Part shown: piece by piece, positions 47,501-55,304 of the stretch | Layout of the letters: the number at the start of each line of letters is the position of its first letter | Position numbering within the stretch: the first letter of the stretch is position 1 | From: Bacillota bacterium | GTDB taxonomy: Bacteria; Bacillota; Clostridia; Lachnospirales; Lachnospiraceae | DNA length: 64,000 bases | NCBI GenBank assembly: GCA_023386815.1 | Contig: JAEWIZ010000030.1 | Coordinates: 27,846-91,845 of the forward strand | Direction of reading: 5' to 3' | Notes under the pieces: model-generated | Told to the model about the DNA's origin: nothing | Database searches by the model: none | The model's input: only the letters and a program-made list of their open reading frames with translations | Program-made: the position numbers and the translations under genes

Positions 47501-47649
47501 CATCCTGTAATATCCTCAGCCGATGGATTTATATAATTAATTCTTCCCTGCAAATTCGTAGTAATAATTCCATCTCCGATGCAAGTAAGCATGGCAGCCA
47601 TTTGATCATAGGTAATATTCTCTTTGATCCTATCTAACACATTCTTCAT
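44536..47649 (-). CDS. Hybrid sensor histidine kinase, multi-PAS, with receiver
   Basis: 1037 residues from the ATG at 47649 (GAGGTG upstream). Cytoplasmic, no membrane helices. At least four PAS/PAC blocks come first (ITTNLQGRINYINPSAEDITGWRIGEAQG near 27; FESSPTGNLIMDQHF; DIILFINEEGAIFDANEAAIKAYG; a fourth near 415-530). Then come HisKA (FLANMSHEIRTPINGMVGM near 560), HATPase (NNLINNAIKFTDAGE; GTGLGLVISKQLVELMGG) and a receiver (LILMDIQMPVMDG near 850). The last 90 residues look like an Hpt domain whose His position is replaced (CTSSLKKIF). The PAS near 215-240 has several Cys. No partner gene is adjacent. Confidence 0.93.
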   Translation of the reverse strand: MKNVLDRIKENITYDQMAAMLTCIGDGIITTNLQGRINYINPSAEDITGWRIGEAQGELFDKIFQLINTDTNELIENPVQQAIDAGKPIGLKRNSAIITKDENIKYISANCAPIISGDESSGVVIVFREITRIKRIEDELRIERNNLNAIFESSPTGNLIMDQHFTIKNINKTYLKYLNKEPEEVIGRKYGEVIRCPQGNCELKKECDNCEIKINAQQVFDYNRPVTGIIKSLKVLNSDELIWNKIDFVPVVINKEPCAMVAVQDITQQIRNEEKLSIVIQEQKIAEEGLKRYKLLSQNTRDIILFINEEGAIFDANEAAIKAYGYTYDELIHLNICDIRKSRDDTRMQMEEAKTRGIYFEAYHYRKDGTSFPVEVSSQSTMIGNDIILLSIVRDISERKQAEVLLHESEERYRSLFMNMHGGFAYHKAVLDENGQVCDLEYLIVNEAYKKMFLAEKGNVEGRLYREVFPEDEDLFSRNRDKYDAVIKKRNSVYVDEQYFELFGKWYSLAMYSPEEGYLALVISDIDDKKRVEIELKRAKDQAELANKAKSEFLANMSHEIRTPINGMVGMIDITLLTELNQEQKDNLTTAKSCAKSLLNIINDILDFSKMEAGKLSIRKIDFNIKELLEEVTKVHLVRANNKDLELYYTCSSNISPYLVGDPDRLQQILNNLINNAIKFTDAGEVSIDVRKIKNLDKGMELQFSVKDTGIGIPKDSMNVLFKSFSQVDGSNTRKYGGTGLGLVISKQLVELMGGRIWVESEKEVGSTFYFAIPYNFGKKQTEHIVQDTMMQSAKNLNILLVEDDQVNQLVLSQMLHIKGYNIHVANNGEEAINKFSCSEYDLILMDIQMPVMDGAEAIRQIRERERYQSKSTPIIVITAYALKGDREKYLSMGIDDYISKPIQMDELFYTIEKVMFQSNSRGKTEVEVKLTDRGVLIYNDSDERIPTIPAPLIRGEIDRKIKKLESILNNNNFDEIEDCTSSLKKIFQQIEAEELKKIAFRLELAARRGSYDDMIKYAKQMIHEYNTYGLSMKEGY

Positions 47650-47664
47650 ATCACAACACCTCAT

Positions 47665-48025
47665 AATAATATAAATGTCTGAGTTACTTCACTGTTATCG
47701 CATATAAAACAACTGACTATTACATACCTACTAATTCTAGCTTAGGGTCTCAATTTCAACTTCGAAGTCGACCTTATATCGCCTCTTTTACAGAGTCTAC
47801 CACATTGTGTTTGACTTTGTGTTTGACACTTTATTGACTTTGTGTTTGACACTTTATTGACTTTGTGTTTGGCTTTCGACTCTTACCAATAATTGTATAT
47901 TATACAATTAGTGATGTCAAATATTATATTATTTTGTAATATTGTGTAACACGTATTTTAGGAATTATACCAGGGCATTCTAAAGTTTTTGTAGTGTTTT
48001 TGTAGGCTGTCTACTATCTAGTTTC
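47665..48025. repeat. Intergenic region with 23-bp direct repeats
   Basis: About 360 bp without a gene before the csoR promoter. At 47804-47871 the unit TTGACTTTGTGTTTGACACTTTA occurs twice in full (47811-47833, 47834-47856) with partial copies on both sides. Each unit holds two TTGAC words. The rest is AT-rich sequence with no clear feature; the kinase promoter should lie on its left side. Confidence 0.8.
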
Positions 48026-48075
48026 TTGACGCTCCCACCAAAGAATGATATACTAACGTATACCCCTATGGGTAT
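48026..48075 (+). promoter_or_regulatory. csoR promoter and operator
   Basis: TTGACG (48026-48031), 17-bp spacer, TATACT (48049-48054). The dyad ATACCC-CTAT-GGGTAT follows at 48060-48075, on the expected transcription start. G/C-tract dyads flanked by TA are the known CsoR operator type, so this gives autoregulation. Confidence 0.85.
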
Positions 48076-48115
48076 GTAATGGAATTATTTGTTGTGTTGA
48101 AGGGAGCGGGACGAA

Positions 48116-48391
48116 ATGCGTCAGTGTATGGATACGGACAATCTACATCGAAGAATAAATAAAATTATGGGACAAATCAGAGCAATTGATAAGATGGTGG
48201 ATGAAGATATCCCCTGCGAGGATGTGTTGATACAAATAAACGCGGCAAAAAGTGCTCTGCAAAAAGTTGGACAGGTGGTATTAGAGGGACATTTAAATCA
48301 TTGTGTCCGAGAAGGCATTGAGCATGGCGATGCTGACAAAACCATATCAGATTTCGCGAAAGCTGTTGAACATTTTTCAAGAATGACGTAA
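48116..48391 (+). CDS. csoR: CsoR-family copper-sensing repressor
   Basis: 91 residues, all-helical DUF156 fold: LHRRINKIMGQIRAIDKMVDEDIPCEDVLIQINAAKSALQ. The Cu(I) ligand set is present as Cys34, His59 and Cys63 (PCED; EGHLNHC), matching the C-H-C pattern of CsoR rather than the nickel or formaldehyde members. Metal binding releases it from DNA. Three copies of its likely operator are visible, one at its own promoter and two at the following ATPase gene. AAGGGAG precedes the ATG. Confidence 0.93.
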   Translation: MRQCMDTDNLHRRINKIMGQIRAIDKMVDEDIPCEDVLIQINAAKSALQKVGQVVLEGHLNHCVREGIEHGDADKTISDFAKAVEHFSRMT

Positions 48392-48432
48392 TTCTTAAAA
48401 TCAGGATATATATAACACTTAATATAACTGTC

Positions 48433-48473
48433 AAAAGACATTGTTTCGATCTCAGGAATAATGTCTTTTTTTA
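48433..48473 (+). terminator. Terminator after csoR
   Basis: Stem AAAAGACATT (48433-48442) / AATGTCTTTT (48460-48469) followed by TTTTATTG. It separates csoR from the ATPase promoter. Confidence 0.8.
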
Positions 48474-48539
48474 TTGTTTCTTTTTATATTTTTTTAATTG
48501 TTCTTTTCTATACCATTCACTAATTTTTCTATTATATAG

Positions 48540-48592
48540 TTGACACATTATACCCCCGGGGGTATAATCATACCGATACCCCAGGGGGTATA
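48540..48592 (+). promoter_or_regulatory. ATPase promoter with two CsoR operators
   Basis: TTGACA (48540-48545), 17-bp spacer, TATAAT (48563-48568): a perfect consensus promoter. The 20-bp perfect palindrome TTATACCCCCGGGGGTATAA (48548-48567) fills the spacer and -10 box. A second dyad ATACCCC-AG-GGGGTAT (48576-48591) lies just downstream. Confidence 0.92.
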
Positions 48593-48599
48593 AGAAAGG

Positions 48600-50468
48600 A
48601 TGGTGTACTTGCTAAAACTATTTAAAAATGAAGAACAACGAACGATTCTGTTCCTGGCAATATCCCTTATTTCAATTTTATTTAGTCTTTTTTCTCTTGG
48701 AAATTTACCCTTTGATATTGCTTGGGTGGCGATCATTCTATGTGGAATACCGATTATTAAGGAAGCTATCATCGGTCTGTTAACCGAATTTGACATTAAA
48801 GCAGATGTACTCGTATCTATTGCATTAGTTGCCTCAGTGATTATCGGAGAAATATTTGCTGCAGGAGAGGTTGCCTTTATCATGGCACTGGGTGCATTCT
48901 TGGAAGAACGTACGGTAGCTAAGGCACGTGCCGGAATTGAGAAGCTGGTACACCTGACTCCTACAACTGCAAGACTTGTTAAACATGGAGAGGAAATACT
49001 TGTACCTGCGAATCAGGTTCAGATCAATTATACCCTGCGTGTGCTTGCAGGTGAGACCATTGCTGTAGATGGTATTATTTTAAATGGGCAGACCTCTGTT
49101 AATCAGGCAGTTATGACCGGAGAATCTCTGCCAGTTGACAAGAATCCTGGCGATGAGGTCTATAGCGGTACCGTGAATCAATACGGTACCTTTGATATGA
49201 GCGCTACAAAAGTTGGCGAAGACAGTTCTCTTCAAAGAATGATTCGCTTGGTACAATCAGCAGATGCAGGCAAAGCCAAGATTGTTAAAATTGCTGATCG
49301 ATGGGCAACCTGGATTGTAGTCATTGCCTTACTCTGCGCCGGAGGAACCTGGTTCCTAACGGGTGAAATTATTCGTGCCGTAACTATCTTAGTTGTATTT
49401 TGTCCCTGTGCTTTAGTACTAGCTACACCAACTGCGATTATGGCGGGTATCGGTAATGCTACTAAATTTGGTATCCTGATTCGTGAAGGTGATGCTCTGG
49501 AACGACTTGCTGCAGTAAAACGTATAGCCTTTGATAAAACAGGAACGCTTACCTATGGTAAACCGGATGTCACAGCTATCCACAGCTTTGATGATTCCCG
49601 AACAGCTGATGACCTGCTAATACTAACAGCTTCCGCAGAACAACGCTCTGAGCACCCTTTGGGGAAAGCAATTGTTTTACATTACAAATCTGGATCAAAT
49701 ACTCCTTTACCAGAGCCTCAGAAATTTCAAATGCTTGCAGGAAGAGGCGTTTTCGCACAAGTTGATCATCTGGATATCCTGGCCGGTAACATTGAACTAA
49801 TGCATGATAACTCAATTACTTTGTCACAGAAGATGCTTGATAAATCAGATGCGTATCGAAATGAAGGCTGTACTATTATTTATATCGCTATACAAGGAAG
49901 AGCTTCCGGCTTTATCGCCCTATCGGATACCTTACGTCCTGATACAAAGGAAATGATTCATAGGCTTGGACGGCTTAATCTGAACAGCGTATTGCTTACC
50001 GGTGATAACCAATATGCTGCTGCACATATAGCAAAGCTTGCCGGTATCCGTGATGTTTTTCCTAATTGCCTGCCGGAGAATAAACTATCTACCATCGAAC
50101 AATATCAGGATAATAACGAACTAATATGCATGGTTGGTGATGGAATCAACGATGCACCTGCTTTAAAAAAAGCCCATGTGGGTATTGCCATGGGCGGGAT
50201 TGGAAGCGATATCGCTGTGGATGCTGCTGATATCGCACTTGTGAGTGATGATATTATGAGCCTGACCCATTTACTTGCCCTATCGGGAAGAACTATGAAT
50301 ACCATTAAATTTAATATGACACTTTCTATGGCACTTAACTTTGTTGCTATACTTCTGGCAATGCTTGGTTTTCTCGGTCCTGTTGTGGGAGCGCTGGTAC
50401 ATAACGCAGGTTCCATTGTTGTAATTATTAATTCCTCCCTATTATTAAAATGGAAAGATGGTACCTAA
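48600..50468 (+). CDS. P1B-type heavy-metal-transporting ATPase
   Basis: 622 residues. It has the membrane metal site CPC (VFCPCALVLATPT near 268), phosphorylation motif DKTGTLT near 306, the HP motif SEHPLGKA near 352, and GDGINDAPAL near 518. The N-terminal soluble metal-binding domain (CxxC) is absent. The last helix reads HNAGSIVVIINSSLLL and lacks the MxxSS signature of Cu(I) pumps and the Asp of Zn/Cd pumps, so metal choice is uncertain; the CsoR operators favour copper. The start is unclear: the ATG at 48600 overlaps AAAGGATGG, while the TTG at 48609 has that motif at normal spacing. Pumps metal out of the cell. Confidence 0.9.
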   Translation: MVYLLKLFKNEEQRTILFLAISLISILFSLFSLGNLPFDIAWVAIILCGIPIIKEAIIGLLTEFDIKADVLVSIALVASVIIGEIFAAGEVAFIMALGAFLEERTVAKARAGIEKLVHLTPTTARLVKHGEEILVPANQVQINYTLRVLAGETIAVDGIILNGQTSVNQAVMTGESLPVDKNPGDEVYSGTVNQYGTFDMSATKVGEDSSLQRMIRLVQSADAGKAKIVKIADRWATWIVVIALLCAGGTWFLTGEIIRAVTILVVFCPCALVLATPTAIMAGIGNATKFGILIREGDALERLAAVKRIAFDKTGTLTYGKPDVTAIHSFDDSRTADDLLILTASAEQRSEHPLGKAIVLHYKSGSNTPLPEPQKFQMLAGRGVFAQVDHLDILAGNIELMHDNSITLSQKMLDKSDAYRNEGCTIIYIAIQGRASGFIALSDTLRPDTKEMIHRLGRLNLNSVLLTGDNQYAAAHIAKLAGIRDVFPNCLPENKLSTIEQYQDNNELICMVGDGINDAPALKKAHVGIAMGGIGSDIAVDAADIALVSDDIMSLTHLLALSGRTMNTIKFNMTLSMALNFVAILLAMLGFLGPVVGALVHNAGSIVVIINSSLLLKWKDGT

Positions 50469-50588
50469 TGAGTCGATGTAGTATTAATCGCTGAAACATA
50501 ATCTAGAATTATTACCACTGAAAACATACTCCGAATTGTTATTGCAGGTTTCTAAAAGAAGCATCCCTACTTATGTCCTGACGAATGT

Positions 50589-50703
50589 AAAAACCTGGTG
50601 AGGAACTATTATTTGATACGCTCTCCTTATAATAAATAGTCTTATTAGTTTAACTATCTACGATAAGGGAGCTCATCACTTTTTAGTTCCTCCCCAGGTT
50701 TTT
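50589..50703. repeat. Long imperfect palindrome (~115 bp)
   Basis: Outer arms AAAACCTGG..AGGAACTA and TAGTTCCTC..CCAGGTTTT, and inner arms TGAT.A.GCTC.TCCTTAT and ATAAGGGA.GCTCATCA, together fold almost the whole stretch into one hairpin. It lies between the stops of convergent genes. It could be a two-way terminator, but its length is more like a small inverted-repeat mobile element. Nothing else is seen in the 281-bp gap. Confidence 0.75.
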
Positions 50704-50749
50704 ATCATGATACTTCCTTGAGTTATTCCTGAAGTCAGTACATCAGAAT

Positions 50750-53029
50750 TTATAAGGTATCATTCAACTTAGCTAAAATATTCAATATATCATCTCTGTT
50801 AACTGACCCGTTACCAAAGCTTAATATTGCACGAAGTGGCATATATTTAATCATTGCCATCATCATATCTTTTGAAATTGCTTCCTTTGCTGCATCACTT
50901 TCTTCTTCGCTTTCCATAGAAGAAAAGATGCTGCCTTGCGTCAATCCACTTAAGAACTGGGCTGCCTCAGGATTCTCCATTAAATCACCAAGAGTTGTAT
51001 CCAGAGTATATTTCAAAGGGAGCTTCACCGTACCGGTTACCCAAATCGTTTTACTAACTACGATTTCTCTTGAGGACTTACCAATCAGAAGCTCAAATTC
51101 TCCTGTTTCTACATGCCAGTCGTGAATTTCTACATTCCAGTAAGCAAACGCTCTCTTTCCAAGTTCGAAGGTAACGGTCTTTGTCTCACCAGGCTGTAAG
51201 TCAACCTTTGCAAATTCCTTTAACTCCTTAACCGGGCGGATTACTGTGCTAACCTTATCAGCAATATAGAGCTGAACAATCTCTTTACCAGCCATATTTC
51301 CTGTATTCGTAACATCTACCGATACTTTTACTGTATCCTGGTCAGTAATGCTTTCACTGCTCACTACCATATTAGAATATTCAAAGGTGGTATAGCTTAA
51401 GCCATATCCGAAGGGGAATAGCACATCCATTTTCTTGGTGTCATAATAACGATAGCCTACGAATACCCCTTCTCGGTATTCTACCTTATCCTTCTCTCCT
51501 AAATAGTAAAGATAGGATGGATTATCTTCAAGCTTCCTTGGGAAGGTCTCTGGCAGCTTCGCGCTTGGGTTTACTTTACCAAATAGTATGTCTACAGAAG
51601 CTCCGCCAACAGCCTGACCTCCTAGGTATGCTTCCAGGATACCCTTCACATCGTTAATCCAAGGCATTTCTACCGGAGAACCATTATGTAGCACTACTAC
51701 GGTATTGGGCTGAACTTCTGTGACTCTTTTAATCAATTCATTTTGGCACTCAGGCATTCTCATATGGCTACGGTCAAAGCCTTCTGATTCAAATGCATCC
51801 GGAAGTCCTGCAAAAATAACAGCAACCTTTGCTTTCTTTGCCGCCGCTACTGCTTCCGCCACTAATTCTTCATCCAGCTTATCTTCCCTATCATCAAAGC
51901 CCATAGCAAAGGTAACGTTACTTAAACCTGCCACTGCTTCCAGTGCGGAAGTCACTTTATGACTATTGATATGGGAGCTGCCACCGCCCTGATAACGTGG
52001 TGCCTTTGCATATTTACCGATGAAGGCAATCTCATCTGTTTCTTTCAAAGGAAGAATATTATCATTCTTTAACAGAACAATGGTCTCTTCTGCCACTTTT
52101 CTAGCTAATTCATGATCCTTATCCCGATCAAATACTGCGGTTTTATCTCGATTCTCTTCGTAGCGATAGACAATGTTTAAAATTCTTTCGCAGGCCAAGT
52201 CAACAACTTCTTCCTTTAAAGTCCCTGCCTGTACTGCTTCAACAATTAAGTTATCATTGATTCCATTCGAGGATGGCATCTCCAGGTCTAAGCCTGCTTC
52301 AAGATCTTCCACTCTGGCATTTACAGCACCCCAGTCACTCATAACATAACCATCAAAGCCCCATTCCTTACGAAGAACCTTGGTCAGATATTCTTCATTC
52401 TCCGCAGCATAAACTCCATTAATTTTGTTATAAGAACACATAACTGTCCATGGCTTTTGTTTTACCACAGCACCTTCAAAAGCAGCCAGGTATATCTCTC
52501 TGAGCGTTCTTTCGTCGATCTCAGAGGAGGAGGACATTCTACGATGCTCCTGATTGTTTGCCAGGAAATGCTTAATACTGGTACCCACATTTTTATTTTG
52601 CACACCCTTGATTAAGGATCCAGCCATCTCCGAAGCCACTAAGGGATCTTCGGAATAGTATTCAAAATTTCTTCCACATAAGGGGGAACGCTTAATATTG
52701 ACTGCCGGTCCCAAAATCACACTAACGCCCTCTGCCTGGCACTCATTACCCAATGCTTCACCCATGGTAGTAATCAATTCTCTGTTAAAGGAAGCTGCAG
52801 TTCCACAGCCTGCAGGGAAGCAAACTGCCTTGATACTATCATTCATACCAAGATGATCACCTTCTACATCCTGCTTTCTCAGTCCATGAGGTCCATCAGA
52901 CACCATAGATGCGGGCACTCCCAAACGCTCCACTGCTTTGGTATGCCAAAAGTCTGCACCGGAGCATAACCCTGCTTTTTCTTCCAGTGTCATGCCTGCA
53001 ATAATTTCTCTAATCTTCTCTCTTTGCAT
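50750..53029 (-). CDS. Beta-glucosidase-type glycoside hydrolase, GH3
   Basis: 759 residues with the three GH3 domains: TIM-like barrel (LGPAVNIKRSPLCGRNFEYYSEDP near 107; nucleophile Asp in GYVMSDWGAV near 233), alpha/beta sandwich (ETIVLLKNDNILPL near 317; FAGLPDAFESEGFDRSHMRMP), and a C-terminal fibronectin III-like domain (VDVTNTGNMAGKEIVQLYI near 575). No signal peptide. Probably hydrolyses beta-linked oligosaccharides inside the cell; GH3 also covers xylosidases. AAGGAG precedes the ATG. The AraC-type gene directly upstream is the likely regulator. Confidence 0.94.
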   Translation of the reverse strand: MQREKIREIIAGMTLEEKAGLCSGADFWHTKAVERLGVPASMVSDGPHGLRKQDVEGDHLGMNDSIKAVCFPAGCGTAASFNRELITTMGEALGNECQAEGVSVILGPAVNIKRSPLCGRNFEYYSEDPLVASEMAGSLIKGVQNKNVGTSIKHFLANNQEHRRMSSSSEIDERTLREIYLAAFEGAVVKQKPWTVMCSYNKINGVYAAENEEYLTKVLRKEWGFDGYVMSDWGAVNARVEDLEAGLDLEMPSSNGINDNLIVEAVQAGTLKEEVVDLACERILNIVYRYEENRDKTAVFDRDKDHELARKVAEETIVLLKNDNILPLKETDEIAFIGKYAKAPRYQGGGSSHINSHKVTSALEAVAGLSNVTFAMGFDDREDKLDEELVAEAVAAAKKAKVAVIFAGLPDAFESEGFDRSHMRMPECQNELIKRVTEVQPNTVVVLHNGSPVEMPWINDVKGILEAYLGGQAVGGASVDILFGKVNPSAKLPETFPRKLEDNPSYLYYLGEKDKVEYREGVFVGYRYYDTKKMDVLFPFGYGLSYTTFEYSNMVVSSESITDQDTVKVSVDVTNTGNMAGKEIVQLYIADKVSTVIRPVKELKEFAKVDLQPGETKTVTFELGKRAFAYWNVEIHDWHVETGEFELLIGKSSREIVVSKTIWVTGTVKLPLKYTLDTTLGDLMENPEAAQFLSGLTQGSIFSSMESEEESDAAKEAISKDMMMAMIKYMPLRAILSFGNGSVNRDDILNILAKLNDTL

Positions 53030-53178
53030 TACCTCAAACTCCTTTGCTTTTATTCATAAACTTCTAAGAATCAAATTCACAAAGTAATTTTAGTATAGAT
53101 GAAGAAGGAAGTACTATCATTATTTTTGTTTTTATATCATGATTTTTGTTTGATTTTATGGACGATTTTCCAAAATGA

Positions 53179-53234
53179 AAAAGTAAACGCAAGTTTGATC
53201 CCATAAAAATAGATTTTAGATTGCGTTTACTTTT
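53179..53234 (-). terminator. Hairpin between AraC-type and GH3 genes
   Basis: Perfect 14-bp stem AAAAGTAAACGCAA (53179-53192) / TTGCGTTTACTTTT (53221-53234), loop of 28. It follows the regulator gene by about 60 bp and is followed by CATTTTGG on the minus strand. The remainder of the 266-bp gap should hold the GH3 promoter. Confidence 0.65.
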
Positions 53235-53295
53235 GCAATAGCCTTTCGTTGAATGAAAAACTACATGTAAGGAACTAAATGAAAGGTTGAAATAG

Positions 53296-54483
53296 TTAGA
53301 ATTCTGGTGGATGATTTTTTGCACGATATTCCTGAGGGGTAATGCCAACGTATTTTTTAAAGATACTGGTTAGGTAACTGTGGGAACTCAAATTCAGATA
53401 TTCGGATATCTCGTAAATACTCCGGTCTGAATACTTGAGCATGTTCTTCGCTACCGTTATCTTTTCCCTCTGAATATATTCACTTACTGTCATACCCTCC
53501 ATTTTTGAGAACAGCTTTGAAAGATATGATGCATTAACCTGAAGGGCTTTGGCAATGTCTGATAAGCTGATCTTCTTAAATAAATTCTGAGCAATGTACT
53601 TCTTACTATCCTCTACATAACTATTGGAGGATCTATTTTCCGTGTATTTTTTAACTAATTCTGCAAATACAATTCCTGCCTCGTCAACATTTCTCTTAAT
53701 ATCCGAACTGGTTCTGCATTTTGAGATTCGCTTTAGATATACATCACTGATTAAGAAGCTCTCCGCTGACGTCGCACCGCCTTCAACTGCTGCGCGAGCA
53801 GCCATGGTGATAAAGGAAATCGCCATATATTCCTCATTTTTAAATAAATTATCCTCAATAATTAGTGGACTTTTATATTGAGGGAGCTTCGCATATTGCT
53901 TGACCTTCTGTGTATCCCCAGCGCGAATCGCATCCATGGAGACCTGCTCCTCCGCATAAGTATGGTTGAGCAGCAGGTTGTCCTCCCGCTTCATCGTATA
54001 CTCAATAATCTGCTCTGCAATATCAGGGAATTGTGTAATACTCTGATCTACATATCCCATGAAATAATCTACCGAATAGTCCTTCTGCTTCATAATTGTA
54101 ACTAAGACAGCGATTACAGACATCAATCGTTTCATGGAACAAAAATATAGATCCTTCAGTTCCTCTGTTTTATTTTTTATTAGCTGGTTGTATTTCATCT
54201 TCTCCAGCTGATTCAGAAAACGAAAAGCTATGGGTCCCCATATAAAATAAGATTCTCCCACCTTACTGCCACATATACAGATAGGTAGCCCCTCAAAATA
54301 TCGTATACTAAATTCCTGAGTTTTTAGATCTTCTCTTAATTCCTTCATATACTCAGCAATCTTAGGATAAGGCTCTCTGTGATCACTGACGCTGGAATAA
54401 ATATTTATAATTGTCCCATCCTCACGATATTCTGTTAATGGAATTCCCGCTAAATCAGAGATTGTCGCTATGATAAAATTCAT
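53296..54483 (-). CDS. AraC-family regulator with N-terminal sensor domain
   Basis: 395 residues. The first 290 form a sensor-like region of the kind common in Lachnospiraceae (MNFIIATISDLAGIPLTEYREDG; GLPICICGSKVGESYFIWGPIAF near 64), which I cannot assign to a ligand. The C-terminal 100 residues hold two helix-turn-helix motifs (ISLSDIAKALQVNASYLSKLFSKMEGMTVSEYI; IYEISEYLNLSSHSYLTSIFKKYVGITPQEYR). AAGGAG precedes the ATG. Lies upstream of the GH3 gene on the same strand and likely controls it. Confidence 0.9.
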   Translation of the reverse strand: MNFIIATISDLAGIPLTEYREDGTIINIYSSVSDHREPYPKIAEYMKELREDLKTQEFSIRYFEGLPICICGSKVGESYFIWGPIAFRFLNQLEKMKYNQLIKNKTEELKDLYFCSMKRLMSVIAVLVTIMKQKDYSVDYFMGYVDQSITQFPDIAEQIIEYTMKREDNLLLNHTYAEEQVSMDAIRAGDTQKVKQYAKLPQYKSPLIIEDNLFKNEEYMAISFITMAARAAVEGGATSAESFLISDVYLKRISKCRTSSDIKRNVDEAGIVFAELVKKYTENRSSNSYVEDSKKYIAQNLFKKISLSDIAKALQVNASYLSKLFSKMEGMTVSEYIQREKITVAKNMLKYSDRSIYEISEYLNLSSHSYLTSIFKKYVGITPQEYRAKNHPPEF

Positions 54484-54524
54484 TTAAATTACTCCTTTAT
54501 CTATCATATCCATATGACGTCATG

Positions 54525-55247
54525 TTATAAAGAAAAATTATTCACGATCAAGGACACACCGGATAAAATCAAGAGAATAATAATTGCCTTTCTGACAAAC
54601 TGGTCGCTCATTTTTCTTGCCAAAAGAATTCCGACGGCAAGTCCCAAAGCCATAAATGGAAGCAAAAGAATTGCCTGTTTTAATATAGCAAGGTTAAGGA
54701 TACCCATTATAGTATACAGGATAATTCGGAAGGTGTTCTCGATAAAGAATACAATGCACAGGTTGCCCCGAAACTGTTTCTGGTTCTGCGTAGTTCTACT
54801 AATATAAGCGACCAGAATTGCCCCGATCCCAAATAAACCGCAAAAGATACCGGATAAGATACCTATAACCGTTAAAAACACCGGCGAACTCTTTCTCTTA
54901 TGCGTCTGTCTTTCTCGAAGGAGCATCTCGATTCCGACCAAAATAACCGCCATACCAAACAAGATTTTAATGAACCCGGTATCACCGCTTTTCAAAAAGA
55001 ATGTCCCAGGTATAATACCAAGCATGACCAAGGCTGCGAGAGGGAGCCAGACCTTTGTCGATATATCTTTTCGCTCCCTCCAGGCAATGTAGAGATTTGA
55101 GGGATAACCCACAATCAGCTCTAAGGGTGTAATATTGATATTACTTGTAGTAAAGCTCATGATGGTGCTAAACACCAGTGTATTGGCAAAACCAGACATA
55201 CCCTTGGCAATGAAGGCACAGATTACTGCTAGGATGGTGATTGTCAT
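54525..55247 (-). CDS. TauE/SafE family membrane permease
   Basis: 240 residues with about seven membrane helices. The family repeat is visible: GFANTLVFSTIMSF with N-terminal TPLELIVGYPSNLYIAWRERKDI near 38, and VIGILSGIFCGLFGIGAILVAYISRTTQNQKQFRGN near 128. TauE/SafE proteins are proposed exporters of sulfite or organosulfur/organic anions. AGAGGAG precedes the ATG. Its 277-bp partner region offers no clue to the substrate. Confidence 0.88.
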   Translation of the reverse strand: MTITILAVICAFIAKGMSGFANTLVFSTIMSFTTSNINITPLELIVGYPSNLYIAWRERKDISTKVWLPLAALVMLGIIPGTFFLKSGDTGFIKILFGMAVILVGIEMLLRERQTHKRKSSPVFLTVIGILSGIFCGLFGIGAILVAYISRTTQNQKQFRGNLCIVFFIENTFRIILYTIMGILNLAILKQAILLLPFMALGLAVGILLARKMSDQFVRKAIIILLILSGVSLIVNNFSL

Positions 55248-55304
55248 TGTATTTGTTCTCCTCTATACCGTACTTTATCTTTATCTAAAATTGTAACTAA
55301 ACAG

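Noticed and set aside
53064..53348. 94-codon minus-strand gene between GH3 and the AraC-type gene
   Set aside because: It overlaps the regulator's end in another frame, crosses a hairpin and has no ribosome binding site.
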